Counted from the first letter of the stretch, positions 33,328-42,602 are shown. The stretch is 64,000 nucleotides of DNA from Paralteromonas sediminis (GCF_003820355.1 NZ_RPOK01000003.1:576136-640135), one strand, 5' to 3'. The notes: generated from the letters alone by a model not told the origin. Program-made: numbers and translations.

Positions 33328-35064
33328 CTAGATTCGCCTATTCTTAACCTCGTTCACAGCATAATCAGCAGCTCGAGCGGTTAGCGCCATAAAAGTTAAC
33401 GAAGGGTTTACTGTTGCAGATGAGCAATATGAGGCGCCGTCTGTTACGAAAAGATTAGGAATGTCATGACTCTGATTGAATCCGTTTAATACCGACTCTT
33501 TTGGGTCATTACCCATTCGAACCGTACCTACTTCATGAATTGCTGAACCAGGCGGAGCGGAATCTGGATTAGACGCTGTAAAAATGTCTGTCATACCAAT
33601 CTTAGTAAACATCTTTTCAAATTCACTGACTGCATCAGCCATCATGAGTCGTTCATTGTCAGACCACTCGCACTCGATATGTAGCTGTGGTATGCCCCAT
33701 GCGTCTTTTTTAGTTTGATGGAGTGAAACCATGTTCTCATAGCGAGGGAGCATTTCGCCTTGTGCATACAGATTGAAACGCCACGGCCCAGGTCTGATTA
33801 TGGATTCTTTGTAATTTATGCCAATGCCGTCTTGATGCGAGCGACCTCGCCAATCTCCTCTTGAGGCTCCACCTCCCATTGCATAACCTCGAACATAACC
33901 TTTTCTATAACGACTAGGTTCATACTGGAAATTCGGGATATAGATACCCGTTGGGCGTCGACCCGAGTGATATTCATCAAGAAAGCCCTCAACGGTTCCT
34001 TCTGCATATGCATGAAAACAATGGTCCATCAAATAATGCCCTAGAGCCCCAGAAGAATTCGCAAAGCCATTAGGATGGCTCTTTGCATTGGTATTTAAAA
34101 GCACCTGCGTCGAGCCTAGTGTTGACGCACACAAGAAAACCAACTTGGCTTTGTATTCTCGGGTTTTCTTAGTTTTGGCGTCGATAACATTGATACCCGT
34201 TATGCGATTGTCCTTTTCGGAATACATAAGACTATGAACAACGCTGTCTGTGGCTATTTTGAGTAATCCTGTTTTTGCTGCTGCAGGAAGGGTTGAACTC
34301 TGTGTTGAGAAGTAGGCACCGAAAGAACAGCCTTTTTGACATTCATTTCGTGCCTGACATTGAATTCGACCCTGCTGCATGTGAATTTGTGTAGGTTTAG
34401 TCAAATGCGCACACCGACCAGCGACCATAGGACGGTCGGGGAAATGTTGTGCGAATAAAGCTTGAACGTGCTTCTCTGCACTGTTCAATTCGAATGGTGG
34501 TAAATGTTCTCCATCAGGTAGTTGAGGCAAATTATCCTTACCGCCCGCTATCCCAACAAATCTTTCAACGTAGCTGTACCAAGGAGCAAGATCTTTATAG
34601 CGAATCGGCCAGTCGATACCATGCCCGTCTCTTTTATTGGCCTGAAAATCGAACTCACTCATACGATAAGACTGGCGTGCCCACGTTAGCGACTTTCCAC
34701 CTAGTTGATTGCTTCTTATCCAAGTGAAGTCTTTGTTTTCTGGGGTACTATACGGATAGTCTTTGTCGTTACCAAAAAAGTGCTTTGTCATGTCATTAAA
34801 AGCGTAACAGCGTTGTTGGATACGATACTTATCTTCAACCTCTTTTAATGGTACTTTTGTTCTATTGGGAAATTGCCAAGGACCCTTACCTTCAGTTGGG
34901 TAGTCTTTTCGATGTTCTATTTTTCTACCCCTTTCTACCATGAGGGTCTTAAACCCTTTTTCGGTAAATTCTTTGGCTGCCCATCCACCGGTAACACCAC
35001 TGCCTACAACAATGACATCGAAGGTTTCATTACTCTCAGAAATAAATAAATCATCTGTTTGCAT
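33328..35064 (-). CDS. GMC-family FAD sugar/glycoside dehydrogenase, catalytic subunit
   Basis: This is a 578-residue FAD oxidoreductase. The FAD-binding motif DVIVVGSGVTGGWAAKEF is at residues 16-33. The GMC C-terminal domain has EVGTVRMGNDP and TVNPSLTFMALTARAAD, carrying the active-site His/Asn positions. Cysteines at 236, 242 and 246 (IQCQARNECQKGCSFGA) resemble the 3Fe-4S motif of FAD-dependent glucose dehydrogenase and glucoside 3-dehydrogenase, which pass electrons to a cytochrome c. The next upstream gene encodes the matching Tat-signal small subunit, supporting periplasmic export as a complex. Substrate is not determined; oxidation at C3 of a glycoside is my inference. No cytochrome c gene is in the cluster. 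Confidence 0.85.
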   Translation of the reverse strand: MQTDDLFISESNETFDVIVVGSGVTGGWAAKEFTEKGFKTLMVERGRKIEHRKDYPTEGKGPWQFPNRTKVPLKEVEDKYRIQQRCYAFNDMTKHFFGNDKDYPYSTPENKDFTWIRSNQLGGKSLTWARQSYRMSEFDFQANKRDGHGIDWPIRYKDLAPWYSYVERFVGIAGGKDNLPQLPDGEHLPPFELNSAEKHVQALFAQHFPDRPMVAGRCAHLTKPTQIHMQQGRIQCQARNECQKGCSFGAYFSTQSSTLPAAAKTGLLKIATDSVVHSLMYSEKDNRITGINVIDAKTKKTREYKAKLVFLCASTLGSTQVLLNTNAKSHPNGFANSSGALGHYLMDHCFHAYAEGTVEGFLDEYHSGRRPTGIYIPNFQYEPSRYRKGYVRGYAMGGGASRGDWRGRSHQDGIGINYKESIIRPGPWRFNLYAQGEMLPRYENMVSLHQTKKDAWGIPQLHIECEWSDNERLMMADAVSEFEKMFTKIGMTDIFTASNPDSAPPGSAIHEVGTVRMGNDPKESVLNGFNQSHDIPNLFVTDGASYCSSATVNPSLTFMALTARAADYAVNEVKNRRI

Positions 35065-35080
35065 TGCGGTTTCCTGCGCC

Positions 35081-35689
35081 TTAATAGCTCATTAATGAGC
35101 CCCACGACTTGGTATTTTCATCTGCTGGAATAGACCCTTTGTAACCGCCAGGTACAGCCTGATAATTCAACGCTTGAGTAGCACCAACCTGACTAGTGAA
35201 ATAACCAAATACTACGAGTTCTTTGAGAAACTTAAATTGTGACCTTTGCGTATCACTGTAGCCTTGTTTAGCTTCGATGCCACTTAACAGGTCATAACGC
35301 TGCTGCTCATTAAGTAACTCGAAACTCGAACTGCCTTGGTTAACAGAAATACGTTGAATTTCCGTTAATATTTCTTTTACTGCACCTTGTTGATCTTCTG
35401 TATGGCAGGTAAACAATTGATGATCAACAAAGCCATGACAATCCAGATCGCCCGCTCCAGGTGTATCGGTTGCAGGCAAGATAGTTTGCGCTATGGCTTG
35501 CAGAGCTTTTAATTGACTGAAGGACAATAACTTTCCTTTACCCGTGACTTCACCTCCTTGCTTAGGTGTATAGGCAAAAGCTGAAGCGATGTGTTGCGTG
35601 GACAACCAAGACACGGCCGTCGCGGCAATGGCTGCATCTTTGCAGTGGCGAAGTAGTTCCCGACGGGATAATGCTTTTTGATTATTCAC
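35081..35689 (-). CDS. Gluconate 2-dehydrogenase subunit 3-like small subunit (Tat signal)
   Basis: This is a 202-residue protein. The N-terminus has a twin-arginine signal (SRRELLRHCKDAAIAATAVSW, RR at residues 9-10) followed by a hydrophobic stretch ending near HIASAFA. The remainder matches the family by LKALQAIAQTILPATDTPGA (family pattern A-x-x-I-x-P-x-T-D-T-P-G-A). Such subunits act as chaperone-like escorts for the GMC catalytic subunit across the Tat pathway. It starts directly at the MFS stop and lies 16 bases before the GMC gene. Confidence 0.85.
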   Translation of the reverse strand: MNNQKALSRRELLRHCKDAAIAATAVSWLSTQHIASAFAYTPKQGGEVTGKGKLLSFSQLKALQAIAQTILPATDTPGAGDLDCHGFVDHQLFTCHTEDQQGAVKEILTEIQRISVNQGSSSFELLNEQQRYDLLSGIEAKQGYSDTQRSQFKFLKELVVFGYFTSQVGATQALNYQAVPGGYKGSIPADENTKSWGSLMSY

Positions 35690-36922
35690 CTAGTGTACCT
35701 CTCGTTGCAAGTCATGTTTGTTAGGGGCTCGTTTACTCAAATACCAGTACAAACCGACAAACGTCACAGTGAGAACAACGGGAAAGACCAAGAGGTTTTC
35801 CAGCACGGCCTGCCCAGCGGCAATTTGCACTTCGTTTTCAGGTAGGTTGAGAGATTTAGCGCTGGCGGTTGCTTCATCTATCCACCCTCCAATGACGGGA
35901 TTCCACATACTGACAGCGAACATACCTGCTCCGCCAATCATCGAAAGACCTAAGGCACCGGTATTTGGGGTGTACTCTGATACACAGCCCAACATGGTGG
36001 GCCAGAAATAGGTGACGCCCAGCGCAAAACAAATTGCTGCTGCATACAAGAGCGGACCAGACACGATACTCATCAGGTAAATTCCCAATGTTGAGAATAC
36101 GGCTGAAAATACCAATACACCTGAAGGGTTTAAACGATGCACGATAGGCCCGGCATAATAGCGTCCAACAGCCATAATACCGGTAATGAGCGCGAGTATT
36201 AGCATAGGGGATGCTCCTGACGCACCTAGTATTCCTTGGATCCACTGTTGTGTACCAAGCTCTGTTGTCGCAGTTAGCGTCATACAAATTACCAAAAATA
36301 GGTACAACGGAGAGAACAAATTCTTTAGGTTGTGAGACGTAGAATGGGCTTGCTCATCAAGTTTCGGAAATTCACTAGTAAACAGCATATAACCGTAGAT
36401 GAGGGCAGGGACCAGTATGGTAGCTACCTGCAGTTGCCAACCCAGGCTCATTGATGTGAACCAGTTAGAAATCAGCGCGCCAATAACGATGCCCCCGGGA
36501 AACCACACGTGGAATTTATTGAGCATGGTGGTCTTATTGTCTTTATAGGTTTCTGCGATTAGTGGATTACAACCGGCTTCAACCGCACCGTTTGCAAAAC
36601 CAATCAGAAACGTAGAAATAAGTAACCCCCAGAAGCCCTCAGCCGAAATGGTAAGAAGCAAACCGCCAAGGTGGCAAAAGAATGCAGCAGCGATGAGCTT
36701 CTTTGCACCAAATGCATTGTACAGGAAGCCACCAAACATGGTCGCAAGTGGAAACCCCAAAAAAGCCATGGCATTTATCCAGCCGAGTTGGGTGGCACTA
36801 AGTCCGTATGTTTGCCCAAGCTCTACTAATATGCCAGCACGAATAGCAAACGTCATAGATGTGGCTGTCAGTGCAACGCAACTGAGTATAAAAACCTTTT
36901 TTATCAGTGTGTCTTGATTCAT
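35690..36922 (-). CDS. MFS transporter, probable sugar permease
   Basis: This 410-residue protein has about 12 predicted membrane helices and a central cytoplasmic loop near residues 190-205 (FTSEFPKLDEQAHSTSHN). NPLIAETYKDNKTTMLNKFH near 118 and the early LSATQLGWINAMAFLGFP resemble the FucP-like sugar:proton symporter branch. Sitting between sugar enzyme genes with 13- and 1-base gaps, it most likely brings the oxidised sugar or sugar into the cytoplasm. Substrate is unknown. Confidence 0.85.
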   Translation of the reverse strand: MNQDTLIKKVFILSCVALTATSMTFAIRAGILVELGQTYGLSATQLGWINAMAFLGFPLATMFGGFLYNAFGAKKLIAAAFFCHLGGLLLTISAEGFWGLLISTFLIGFANGAVEAGCNPLIAETYKDNKTTMLNKFHVWFPGGIVIGALISNWFTSMSLGWQLQVATILVPALIYGYMLFTSEFPKLDEQAHSTSHNLKNLFSPLYLFLVICMTLTATTELGTQQWIQGILGASGASPMLILALITGIMAVGRYYAGPIVHRLNPSGVLVFSAVFSTLGIYLMSIVSGPLLYAAAICFALGVTYFWPTMLGCVSEYTPNTGALGLSMIGGAGMFAVSMWNPVIGGWIDEATASAKSLNLPENEVQIAAGQAVLENLLVFPVVLTVTFVGLYWYLSKRAPNKHDLQREVH

Positions 36923-36934
36923 AGCAGTACTCCT

Positions 36935-37987
36935 CTACAGACCTAAAATCCGACGATTACTCTCTCGGTCTTGCTCAGCACCGGCAAAATCATCAAATGC
37001 CTTTTCGGTCGGGCGAATTAAGTGTTTTTCAATGAAAGGTGCACCTTCTGCCGCTCCATCTTCAGGATGCTTAATACAACACTCCCACTCCAGAACAGCC
37101 CATCCATCGTAGCCGTATTGCGTTAGCTTAGAAAATATTTGGCTGAAGTCTACTTGGCCATCACCTAAGGACCTGAAACGACCTGCGCGCTCAAGCCAAC
37201 CTTCATAGCCACCGTAGACACCGCATCGGCCATTGGGCCTGAACTCTGCATCTTTAACATGAAAAGCTTTGATTCGTTCGTGATAGATATCAATAAATGC
37301 AAGGTAGTCCAATTGTTGAAGAACAAAATGACTGGGGTCGTAAAGGATATTGACTCTTGGGTGGTTGTTGGTTGCAGCTAAAAAACGCTCAAACGTTAGG
37401 CCGTCGTGTAAGTCTTCGCCCGGGTGTAATTCATAACACACATCTGTGCCAGCCTCATCAAACGCATTTAAAATAGGTTCCCAACGTTGGGCTAGTGCGT
37501 TAAAACCCTCATCGACTAATCCAGCAGGCCTTTGTGGCCATGGATAAACAGTATGCCAGAGCAGTGCGCCTGAGAACGTAGCGTGTGCAGATAACCTCAT
37601 TCGCTGGCTCACTTTTGCTGCCAACCGCATTTGTTCTGCTGCCCATGAGGTTCTTGCCTCAGCGTTACCCCTGACTTGCTTTGGTGCGAAACCATCAAAC
37701 AGGTCACCATAAGCTGGATTAACGGCCATCAGCTGCCCTTGTAAATGGGTTGATAATTCAGTTATCGAAAGACCATACTGACTGGCCACGCCAGTCAATT
37801 CATCACAATAGGTCTGGCTTTCAGCGGCTTTGGATAGATCTAAAATTCGCGGGTCCCACGTGGGAACCTGAATGCCTTTATAGCCAAGTGAACTCACCCA
37901 TTTACACAGATTTTCAAAGGTATTAAAGGGAGCTTGATCGCTGATAAATTGGGCAAGGAAAATGGCGGGACCTTTAATTTGATTCAT
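36935..37987 (-). CDS. Sugar isomerase/epimerase, TIM-barrel (xylose isomerase-like)
   Basis: This is a 350-residue protein of the AP endonuclease 2 superfamily. Metal ligands are visible in order: Glu in DVCYELHPGED, Asp in NILYDPSHFVL, His in IKAFHVKDAEF, and Glu in GWAVLEWECC. Proteins of this family epimerise or isomerise keto sugars; some cleave 3-keto-glycosides by beta-elimination. It follows the Gfo/Idh gene (15 bases) and precedes the MFS gene (12 bases). Length is somewhat above the family core of about 280, with an extra C-terminal helix. Confidence 0.85.
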   Translation of the reverse strand: MNQIKGPAIFLAQFISDQAPFNTFENLCKWVSSLGYKGIQVPTWDPRILDLSKAAESQTYCDELTGVASQYGLSITELSTHLQGQLMAVNPAYGDLFDGFAPKQVRGNAEARTSWAAEQMRLAAKVSQRMRLSAHATFSGALLWHTVYPWPQRPAGLVDEGFNALAQRWEPILNAFDEAGTDVCYELHPGEDLHDGLTFERFLAATNNHPRVNILYDPSHFVLQQLDYLAFIDIYHERIKAFHVKDAEFRPNGRCGVYGGYEGWLERAGRFRSLGDGQVDFSQIFSKLTQYGYDGWAVLEWECCIKHPEDGAAEGAPFIEKHLIRPTEKAFDDFAGAEQDRESNRRILGL

Positions 37988-38002
37988 GCTTTTTATCCTT
38001 GT

Positions 38003-39184
38003 TTACGTTATGTCTTTGAACGGTGAATGTGTAGTCACTAAGTCATGCCATTTTGTGTCACTTCGATCTGCTGCGACCACATGTTCGATAAAAGCCATAC
38101 CTCTTAGGGCATCTTCAATCCCAGGAACAAATTTAGACGCGGTTAAAGTGCCATTCCTACTGATTTTTACATTGTGCGCAAAATCCCGATATAGATTCGC
38201 AAATGCTTCAATATACCCTTCTGGGTGTCCAGCAGGCACGCGCATCGCATCAGTAACAAATGAAGAACCCTCGCCAATGCCGCTGCGCTCTATCGTACTA
38301 CTAGCGTTATGCCGTTTGATAATCAGCGTGTTTGGCTCCTCTTGCTGCCAATGCAGGCTCGCTTTATCACCGTATAGTCTGAGAGTAAGGTTATTTTCTT
38401 CACCAATTGCAATCTGACTGGCTAGCAATGTGCCGCGTATCTTGTTCGAAAAGCGTAAAAAAACTGCACCATCGTCATCAAGGCGTCTGCCATCTACCAC
38501 AGTGCCTAAATCCGCACATAGTGCGGTAATTTTTTCACCGCTAACGTATTCAGCCAGATTGGCAGCGTGCACGCCAATATCTCCCATACAGCAACTGATC
38601 CCTGCTTTAGCAGGGTCGAGGCGCCAGGCTGCTTGTTTACTGTCCTCATCTTCTTTTTGTGATAGCCAACCCTGTTGGTATTCCACCATGATTTTTCTGA
38701 TCGTACCGAGCTCACCCTGTGCAACTAACTCTTTCGCTCTCTTAACCATGGGATAGCCAAGGTAAGTATGGGTTAGACCAAAAAGCTTACCACTCTCATG
38801 AACCACGTTTTTCAGCGCGATTGCTTCTTTAAGCGAAAACGTTGCTGGCTTATCACAAAGCACATGGAAACCAGCTTCTAAACAGCATTTGGCCGCTTCG
38901 TAATGTAAGTGATTCGGCGTTACAATCGCGACGAATTCCATGCGCTCCGAGGCGGGTAGGGCAGCTTCACCTTGTAACATTTGATTAAAGTCGGGGTAGC
39001 ACCTTGAGGGGTCGAGATAAAGGGCCTTGCCCGACAGGATGCTTTTCTCGGGGTCACTGCTAAATGCACCGCATACTAGTTCTATTTCACTATCCATTGC
39101 GGCAGCAATGCGATGTACCTGACCAATGAAGGCACCTTGCCCCCCACCGATCATACCCATCTTTACCTTTCTCTTTTCGCTCAT
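38003..39184 (-). CDS. Gfo/Idh/MocA family NAD(P)-dependent oxidoreductase
   Basis: This is a 393-residue enzyme. The Rossmann motif is GMIGGGQGAFIGQVHRIAAA at residues 9-28. The family EKP motif appears as CDKPATFSLKEA near 112, with the catalytic lysine kept. GISCCMGDIGVHAANLAEYV, near 195, holds the D-x-x-x-H substrate-side pattern. It probably reduces or oxidises a keto-sugar intermediate. It is the first gene of the minus-strand sugar operon and is divergent from the AraC regulator across 126 bases. Confidence 0.9.
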   Translation of the reverse strand: MSEKRKVKMGMIGGGQGAFIGQVHRIAAAMDSEIELVCGAFSSDPEKSILSGKALYLDPSRCYPDFNQMLQGEAALPASERMEFVAIVTPNHLHYEAAKCCLEAGFHVLCDKPATFSLKEAIALKNVVHESGKLFGLTHTYLGYPMVKRAKELVAQGELGTIRKIMVEYQQGWLSQKEDEDSKQAAWRLDPAKAGISCCMGDIGVHAANLAEYVSGEKITALCADLGTVVDGRRLDDDGAVFLRFSNKIRGTLLASQIAIGEENNLTLRLYGDKASLHWQQEEPNTLIIKRHNASSTIERSGIGEGSSFVTDAMRVPAGHPEGYIEAFANLYRDFAHNVKISRNGTLTASKFVPGIEDALRGMAFIEHVVAADRSDTKWHDLVTTHSPFKDIT

Positions 39185-39203
39185 ATTTATGTTGAGGATT
39201 GTA

Positions 39204-39220
39204 AATAGTATGTAACTATT
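39204..39220. promoter_or_regulatory. Candidate operator palindrome in the sugar-cluster divergent region
   Basis: Perfect inverted repeat AATAGT-ATGTA-ACTATT, 20 bases upstream of the first sugar gene start and just before the -35 of the regulator promoter. It is well placed to control both directions. AraC proteins usually bind direct repeats, so the cognate factor is uncertain. Confidence 0.5.
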
Positions 39221-39224
39221 ATTG

Positions 39225-39253
39225 TTGACAGGAACAAAAGGCGTTAATAAAAA
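39225..39253 (+). promoter_or_regulatory. Candidate promoter of the PAS-AraC regulator
   Basis: Perfect -35 TTGACA at 39225-39230, a 17-base spacer, and TAAAAA at 39248-39253 (4/6), 57 bases upstream of the ATG. Confidence 0.45.
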
Positions 39254-39310
39254 ATCGGTTTAAACTATGATAAATTCGGCGTTAGTCAGTATTTTAGGGG
39301 TGTGAACACC

Positions 39311-40066
39311 ATGCAGAGGGAAGAAAGAGCACAAGACACCGATGCCTTACTGTCGGCTTTGAGTGTCCGCCAGTTGATCATCATGTTTGATTTATTACCG
39401 AATACTTTATTTTGGATTAAAGATGAAAACAGTCGCTTTGTGTATATCAATCAGTGCTTTTTAGACCACTCAAACAAAAGCTGTGTATCACAACTACTGG
39501 GAAAAGATGATTTCGCTATCTCACCGCCTCATTTGGCGCGCCAATATATCTTGGATGACAAAAAAGTGATGGCAGGGCATTTGGTAACCGACCGGATTGA
39601 GCTTAATCACTTGAGCTCTGGTGATTTCGGCTGGTTTTCAACGTCAAAGCGACCCCTTTGTGATGATAGTGGAGGCGTGCTGGGCACTTATGGGCTAACG
39701 CAATATCTTGAGCAGTCTTCACAAGCGTTATCTAATGTAGAAGCGGTTAAAGTGCCTGTGGAATATATCCGGTGTGAATACCACAGGCCAATCACTATTG
39801 CTGAACTTGCCGATTTGGCTTGTTTGTCAGTGAGCGCATTAGAGCGGCGATTTAAGAAACACCTGGGTAAAACGCCAAAACAATTTATCAATGAAGTAAG
39901 GCTTGAGAATGCTCGAAGAATGCTCATCGATACCAAACATTCAATTGTCGATATAGCGTTTAAATGTGGCTTTGCGGAGCACAGCTATTTCAGTAAGCAA
40001 TTTAAACAGCTATTTGGTGTCTTGCCCTCGCAAATTAGACGTCAACATGAGAGTTCGCTCAATTAG
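39311..40066 (+). CDS. PAS-domain AraC family transcriptional regulator
   Basis: This is a 251-residue protein. The start at ATG 39311 is preferred to a GTG at 39302 because AGGGG at 39296-39300 suits its spacing. The N-terminal PAS fold (about residues 25-130) starts LIIMFDLLPNTLFWIKDENS with FVYINQCFLDHS. The C-terminal double helix-turn-helix (about 150-248) reads ITIAELADLACLSVSALERR and IVDIAFKCGFAEHSYFSKQF, the AraC signature. Divergent position makes it the likely activator of the sugar operon, with the PAS domain as sensor. Its stop overlaps the convergent lipoprotein gene by 4 bases. Confidence 0.88.
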   Translation: MQREERAQDTDALLSALSVRQLIIMFDLLPNTLFWIKDENSRFVYINQCFLDHSNKSCVSQLLGKDDFAISPPHLARQYILDDKKVMAGHLVTDRIELNHLSSGDFGWFSTSKRPLCDDSGGVLGTYGLTQYLEQSSQALSNVEAVKVPVEYIRCEYHRPITIAELADLACLSVSALERRFKKHLGKTPKQFINEVRLENARRMLIDTKHSIVDIAFKCGFAEHSYFSKQFKQLFGVLPSQIRRQHESSLN

Positions 40067-40518
40067 CGCATGGCCACCGTTAAGGTGTAATAGTTGGGTT
40101 TTGATTCTTTCAGGGTAAATCGATAAACCCCATTATCTGATGGCGTAAAGCGCAAGTTCATGGCTTGTGAACTGCAGTGCACAGGCGTACTGGACTTGGT
40201 GGTAATTTCGGTTACCTGACTCAAGGCTCCACAGCTTTGAGAAGGTGTCCAAACTGCATCGGCTATTTTGAAATCATAAGGCTGACCATCGGCAACAAGA
40301 TCGATGTCAGCATGCCATACGCCACTGACATTACCTGGTTTAAATTGGTGTGCTGCTACCGTTCCCCACCAATTAAACACGCCTCTTAGGTATAACTGCG
40401 GCACTGATATGTTTGATAAATAGGGCGACCTATCGGTCTGTTTGGACGGGCCTGTGGTACAGGCAGAGACAAACAATACCAATACCACAGTCAATAAAGC
40501 GCGGCCTATGCCTAACAT
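40063..40518 (-). CDS. Putative lipoprotein of unknown function
   Basis: This is a 151-residue protein with a lipoprotein signal ending in the lipobox VSAC (Cys20). The mature part has QLYLRGVFNWWGT near residue 41, which resembles the RGxFNxW start of small beta-sandwich, starch-binding-like modules of pullulanases. It ends with a beta-strand-rich segment (GVYRFTLKESKPNYYTLTV). I do not recognise a named family. It starts 5 bases after the glyS stop, so it may be co-transcribed with glyQ-glyS. Confidence 0.6.
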   Translation of the reverse strand: MLGIGRALLTVVLVLFVSACTTGPSKQTDRSPYLSNISVPQLYLRGVFNWWGTVAAHQFKPGNVSGVWHADIDLVADGQPYDFKIADAVWTPSQSCGALSQVTEITTKSSTPVHCSSQAMNLRFTPSDNGVYRFTLKESKPNYYTLTVAMR

Positions 40519-40523
40519 AAGCG

Positions 40524-42593
40524 TTATTTCGCCATCACTGAAATGTCAGCAACAGATAAAAACATTGCTCTGAGTTGGCTTAGCAGAGCAAGTCGGTTTT
40601 GCTTAACGGCGTCATCATCTGCCATCACCATCACATCGTCAAAAAACGCATCGATGGGAGCCCTGAGCTCTGCCAAGGCCTCCAGTGAGGCGCTATAGTC
40701 TCTGCTGGCAACGTTGTGTTGTAGTCGCTCTTGTCGTTCAACCATGTGCGAATGTAAGGCTTTTTCCTGGTCAAGTTCGAACAAGGCGCTGTTAACCGCC
40801 GCATCGCTGTCGACTTTGTTCTTCGACAAAATGTTAGCGACTCGTTTGTTAGCCGCAAAGAGTGCATCTGCAGCTTCATGAGCGCGAAATGCCTCAAGGG
40901 CTCTCACTCTAGCAACAAAATCGAGTGGTTGTGTTGGCCTGCGTATGGCTACCGCTTGAATGGTATCATTCGCATTTCCTTCATCGTGCAACATGGCGCC
41001 AAACCGCGTCAGGATGAAGTCGACCACGTCTGTCGTATTGTCTTCCAGTGTTCCCTTGGGGTATTGCGCCGCAGCCGTTTCCACTAATGTGGTTAGGTCA
41101 AGGTTATGCTGACTTTCCACAATGAGGCGAAGCGTGCCAATGGCCGCTCTTCTCAGCGCAAAGGGGTCTTTATCGCCCTTGGGACGTTGTCCAATACCAA
41201 AAATGCCAACAAGGGTATCAAGCTTATCTGCTAGCGAAACACACAACCCAACCGTCGATTGGGGCAACGCATCGCCAGCAAAACGCGGTAGATATTGCGC
41301 TTCAATGGCGTCGGCAACGGCCTCGCTTTCACCGTCGTGCTGCGCGTAGTATTTACCCATAACGCCTTGAACTTCTGGGAACTCCATCACCATTTCGCTC
41401 ATTAAATCTGCTTTACACAGCAAGCCGGCACGCATCGCGTCAGTTTTATCTGCGTTTGTTTGCTCGGCAATTTCACCAGCCAGGTTTTGTAGTCTAATGG
41501 CCTTGTCTTTCAGAGTGCCGAGTCGCTTTTGAAACAATACTGTTTCCAGTTTTTCTATTCGACTTTCCAGTGAGTGCTTTTTATCCGTATTAAAGAAAAA
41601 TTCAGCATCTGCTAAGCGCGGCCTGATGACCTTTTCGTTACCACTAATCACTGCATCAGGATTCTTGCTGTCTATATTCGACACGAACAAGAAAATATTG
41701 CTTAGTACACCATCATCACCTAGCAAAGGGACGTATTTTTGGTCGTCCTTCATCGTATATATAAGGGCTTCTTTAGGCACTTCTAAGAACTTTTCTTCAA
41801 AACTAGCCTGCATAACCTTTGGCCATTCGACCAGAGAAGCGATTTCCTCAAGTAGTGCAGTAGAATAGTCGGCTATGAGATTGAGCGCATTTGCGCGCTT
41901 CTCTAATGCCGACTTAATGGTGTCTACGCGACGAGAAAAAGACGCTACCACATAGTGATTTATTAATGTGTTTTCGTATTCAGTCGCATGGGTTAAATCG
42001 AAGGTTGCATTACCGTGAAAACGATGTCCACGGATGGTCTTTGACGATGAAATACCAAATAAACTGGCAGGAATAACCTGGGAGCCGAACATTACACAAA
42101 GTGTATGTACAGGACGTATAAACTGATGATCGAAGTCGGCCCAGCGCATGGGTTTAGGAATAGGCAATTTGTTGAGCGCAGCGGTAATGAGTGACTCAAT
42201 TTCACTCTCGAGGCCTTTACCTTTAATTTCTGCTTTATGTAGCAGCCACTCACCCTTATCAGTTTTAAGGCGTTGCGCGTCAGCTATATCTATGCCATTA
42301 CCTCTGGCCCAGCCCAATGCAGCCTTAGTAGGGTTGCCGTCTTCATCAAAGGCCGCGCTTACCGCAGGTCCACGCTTTTCAATTTCCGAATCGGGTTGCG
42401 TATCAGCAATACGCGAAATCAAAATAGCCAGGCGTCTGGGACTTGCGAACCACTGATACGACTCTGGTGAAAAGTTTGCGTCAATAAGGCCTGCATATAA
42501 GTTCTGAGCAAACTGTTCCCCCAGAGACTTTAGCAATTTAGGCGGCAGTTCTTCCGTCCCAATTTCAACTAGAAGTGCGTCATGTTGCGCCAT
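40524..42593 (-). CDS. glyS: Glycyl-tRNA synthetase beta subunit
   Basis: This is the 689-residue beta subunit of the alpha2-beta2 bacterial GlyRS. It begins with LLVEIGTEELPPKLLKSLGE and contains the family stretches RPLRFADF-like PKPMRWADFDHQFIRPVH and RLADAEFFFNTDKKHSLESR, followed by the HD-like and anticodon-binding parts. Length equals E. coli GlyS (689). It is located 9 bases after glyQ. Confidence 0.99.
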   Translation of the reverse strand: MAQHDALLVEIGTEELPPKLLKSLGEQFAQNLYAGLIDANFSPESYQWFASPRRLAILISRIADTQPDSEIEKRGPAVSAAFDEDGNPTKAALGWARGNGIDIADAQRLKTDKGEWLLHKAEIKGKGLESEIESLITAALNKLPIPKPMRWADFDHQFIRPVHTLCVMFGSQVIPASLFGISSSKTIRGHRFHGNATFDLTHATEYENTLINHYVVASFSRRVDTIKSALEKRANALNLIADYSTALLEEIASLVEWPKVMQASFEEKFLEVPKEALIYTMKDDQKYVPLLGDDGVLSNIFLFVSNIDSKNPDAVISGNEKVIRPRLADAEFFFNTDKKHSLESRIEKLETVLFQKRLGTLKDKAIRLQNLAGEIAEQTNADKTDAMRAGLLCKADLMSEMVMEFPEVQGVMGKYYAQHDGESEAVADAIEAQYLPRFAGDALPQSTVGLCVSLADKLDTLVGIFGIGQRPKGDKDPFALRRAAIGTLRLIVESQHNLDLTTLVETAAAQYPKGTLEDNTTDVVDFILTRFGAMLHDEGNANDTIQAVAIRRPTQPLDFVARVRALEAFRAHEAADALFAANKRVANILSKNKVDSDAAVNSALFELDQEKALHSHMVERQERLQHNVASRDYSASLEALAELRAPIDAFFDDVMVMADDDAVKQNRLALLSQLRAMFLSVADISVMAK

Positions 42594-42602
42594 ATTTATT
42601 CC

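Noticed and set aside
37855..37875. CCCACGTGGGA palindrome as a third parS
   Set aside because: Only the CACGTG core matches; the TGTTT and AACA flanks needed for ParB are absent.
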